Positions 63,347-64,000 of a DNA stretch of 64,000 nt are shown here, one piece after another; position 1 is the stretch's first letter; the number at the start of each line of letters is the position of its first letter. A program made the position numbers and the translations under genes. Origin of the DNA: Oxobacter pfennigii (GTDB lineage: Bacteria; Bacillota; Clostridia; Clostridiales; Oxobacteraceae). The notes under the pieces were generated by a model. It saw only the letters and a list, made by a program, of their open reading frames with translations, was not told where the DNA came from and did not search any database. Location: assembly GCF_001317355.1 (NCBI RefSeq), contig NZ_LKET01000068.1:62001-126000 (forward strand), in the 5' to 3' direction.

Positions 63347-63556
63347 ACCTTTGATACCAATTATAGCAGCATGTCTCTATTTGGCAAAGCAGCAGAAGTT
63401 TTTGATTCAGAAAAAGAGAAACCTTAATAGCACTTCATGGAAAAATATTCAAAGGACTTTATGGAAACAGGTATACAATATATTAGCAAAAGTGATAACG
63501 CTACAAAAGTGATAAAAATTCAAATTGAGCATTTTACAGGTAAAGCACAACAATAG
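63347..63556 (+). pseudogene. Remnant of a pyridoxamine-5'-phosphate-oxidase-family flavoprotein
   Basis: In one frame the region reads DTNYSSMSLFGKAAEVFDSE, two in-frame stops (about 63425), HFMEKYSKDFMETGIQYI and ATKVIKIQIEHFTGKAQQ then a stop. This resembles the C-terminal half of FMN-binding split-barrel proteins such as NimA. The N-terminal half is unrecognisable, so the gene is dead. Confidence 0.65.
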
Positions 63557-63630
63557 ATGTCTGTTTATTTTTGCCCTCTGACAAGCTATAATAGCGGTAA
63601 CCAGAAATTTTATGAACGGAGATACCATAT

Positions 63631-64000
63631 ATGAACAACACACTGATTGTCTATTATTCGCTTTTTCAAAATACAAAGAATTTAGCGTTGAAAATAGCAA
63701 AACAAACGGGCGGCACTCTAAGAGAATTAATCCCTGATAAAAATTACTCCTTTGACTACAATACAGCCGCCAAAGAAGTGAGAAATCAAATCTCCCGCGG
63801 ATTTTGCCCGAAGCTGATATCCGGAAATGAGCCCATAGATGTGTACCAAACTATATTTATAGGTACGCCCAACTGGTTTAAAACGATAGCCCCGCCGGTT
63901 AGGAGTTTTCTAATACAGCACGATTTTACGGACAAAACGGTCATCCCTTTTTGTACTCACGGAGGCGGCGGATTTTGCCAAATTGAAAATGATATAGCTA
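63631..64000 (+). CDS. Flavodoxin-like protein, 3' end outside the window
   Basis: The first 123 residues are present. MNNTLIVYYSLFQNTKNLAL holds a flavodoxin phosphate-binding loop variant (the usual T/S-G-N-T reads S-L-F-Q-N-T). TIFIGTPNWFKTIAPPVRSFL and FCTHGGGGFCQIENDI match flavodoxin_4-type proteins. It binds FMN and transfers electrons. CGGAG lies 10 bp upstream of the ATG. Confidence 0.82.
   Translation, partial: MNNTLIVYYSLFQNTKNLALKIAKQTGGTLRELIPDKNYSFDYNTAAKEVRNQISRGFCPKLISGNEPIDVYQTIFIGTPNWFKTIAPPVRSFLIQHDFTDKTVIPFCTHGGGGFCQIENDIA

Overview
The window looks like the chromosome of a low-GC, endospore-forming Clostridia bacterium. Support: two alpha/beta-type small acid-soluble spore proteins, the Clostridia-type DUF4364 and DUF4321 proteins, a T-box in front of valS, a c-di-AMP riboswitch, strong AGGAGG ribosome binding sites with frequent GTG/TTG starts, and Min and Mre clusters in Firmicutes order. 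The species cannot be named from the sequence.

Layout. 1-2.75 kb is the end of a prophage or integrative element: a Cro-like gene and a repressor face away from an operator-rich control region, followed by an ImmA-like protease and a tyrosine integrase. It abuts a five-gene tRNA operon (Val-Asp-Phe-Gly-Cys). 3.4-7.6 kb holds hslO, a methyltransferase, a divergent spore protein, an M20 amidohydrolase and a DeoR regulator. 7.9-13.5 kb is the diaminopimelate/lysine set asd-dapA-dapB, an aminotransferase and dapH (acetylase variant), with cobO inserted on the other strand. 13.5-19.9 kb carries an SSB-like protein, a Mur-ligase-like protein, two polysaccharide deacetylases, lgt and an iron-sulfur protein. 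20.3-24.2 kb has a classical spore protein, DUF4364, a beta-propeller protein, an AraC regulator and small unknowns. 24.3-28.9 kb is the T-box-controlled valS-folC unit.

28.9-39.1 kb is the most unusual part. A NitT/TauT-type ABC transporter operon has its ATPase gene split by two tandem copies of a 3,720-bp element. Each copy encodes a large serine recombinase, a 46-residue small protein, a DedA-type membrane protein, and a LysM/M23 cell-wall hydrolase behind a c-di-AMP riboswitch. Joining the outer junctions at a 5-bp core restores one 257-codon ATPase frame exactly, so this resembles a reversible, skin-like intervening element.

39.2-61.6 kb is mostly housekeeping on the minus strand: manA (plus strand), a DMT permease with a histidine-rich tail, rodA, minCDE, mrdA-mreDCB, radC, maf, a SPOR protein, the polA-coaE-slt unit, an ECF sigma/anti-sigma pair and aroC. 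61.8-64.0 kb starts with tRNA-Leu and then decays: small membrane proteins, pseudogene fragments and a duplicated tRNA 3' end suggest an old integration scar. A flavodoxin-like gene runs off the end.

Non-coding structure is rich. Two 203-nt palindromic repeats share a fold, with arm changes that compensate. A 185-nt palindrome precedes asd. A family of short palindromes carrying TATAAT boxes sits directly in front of several genes.
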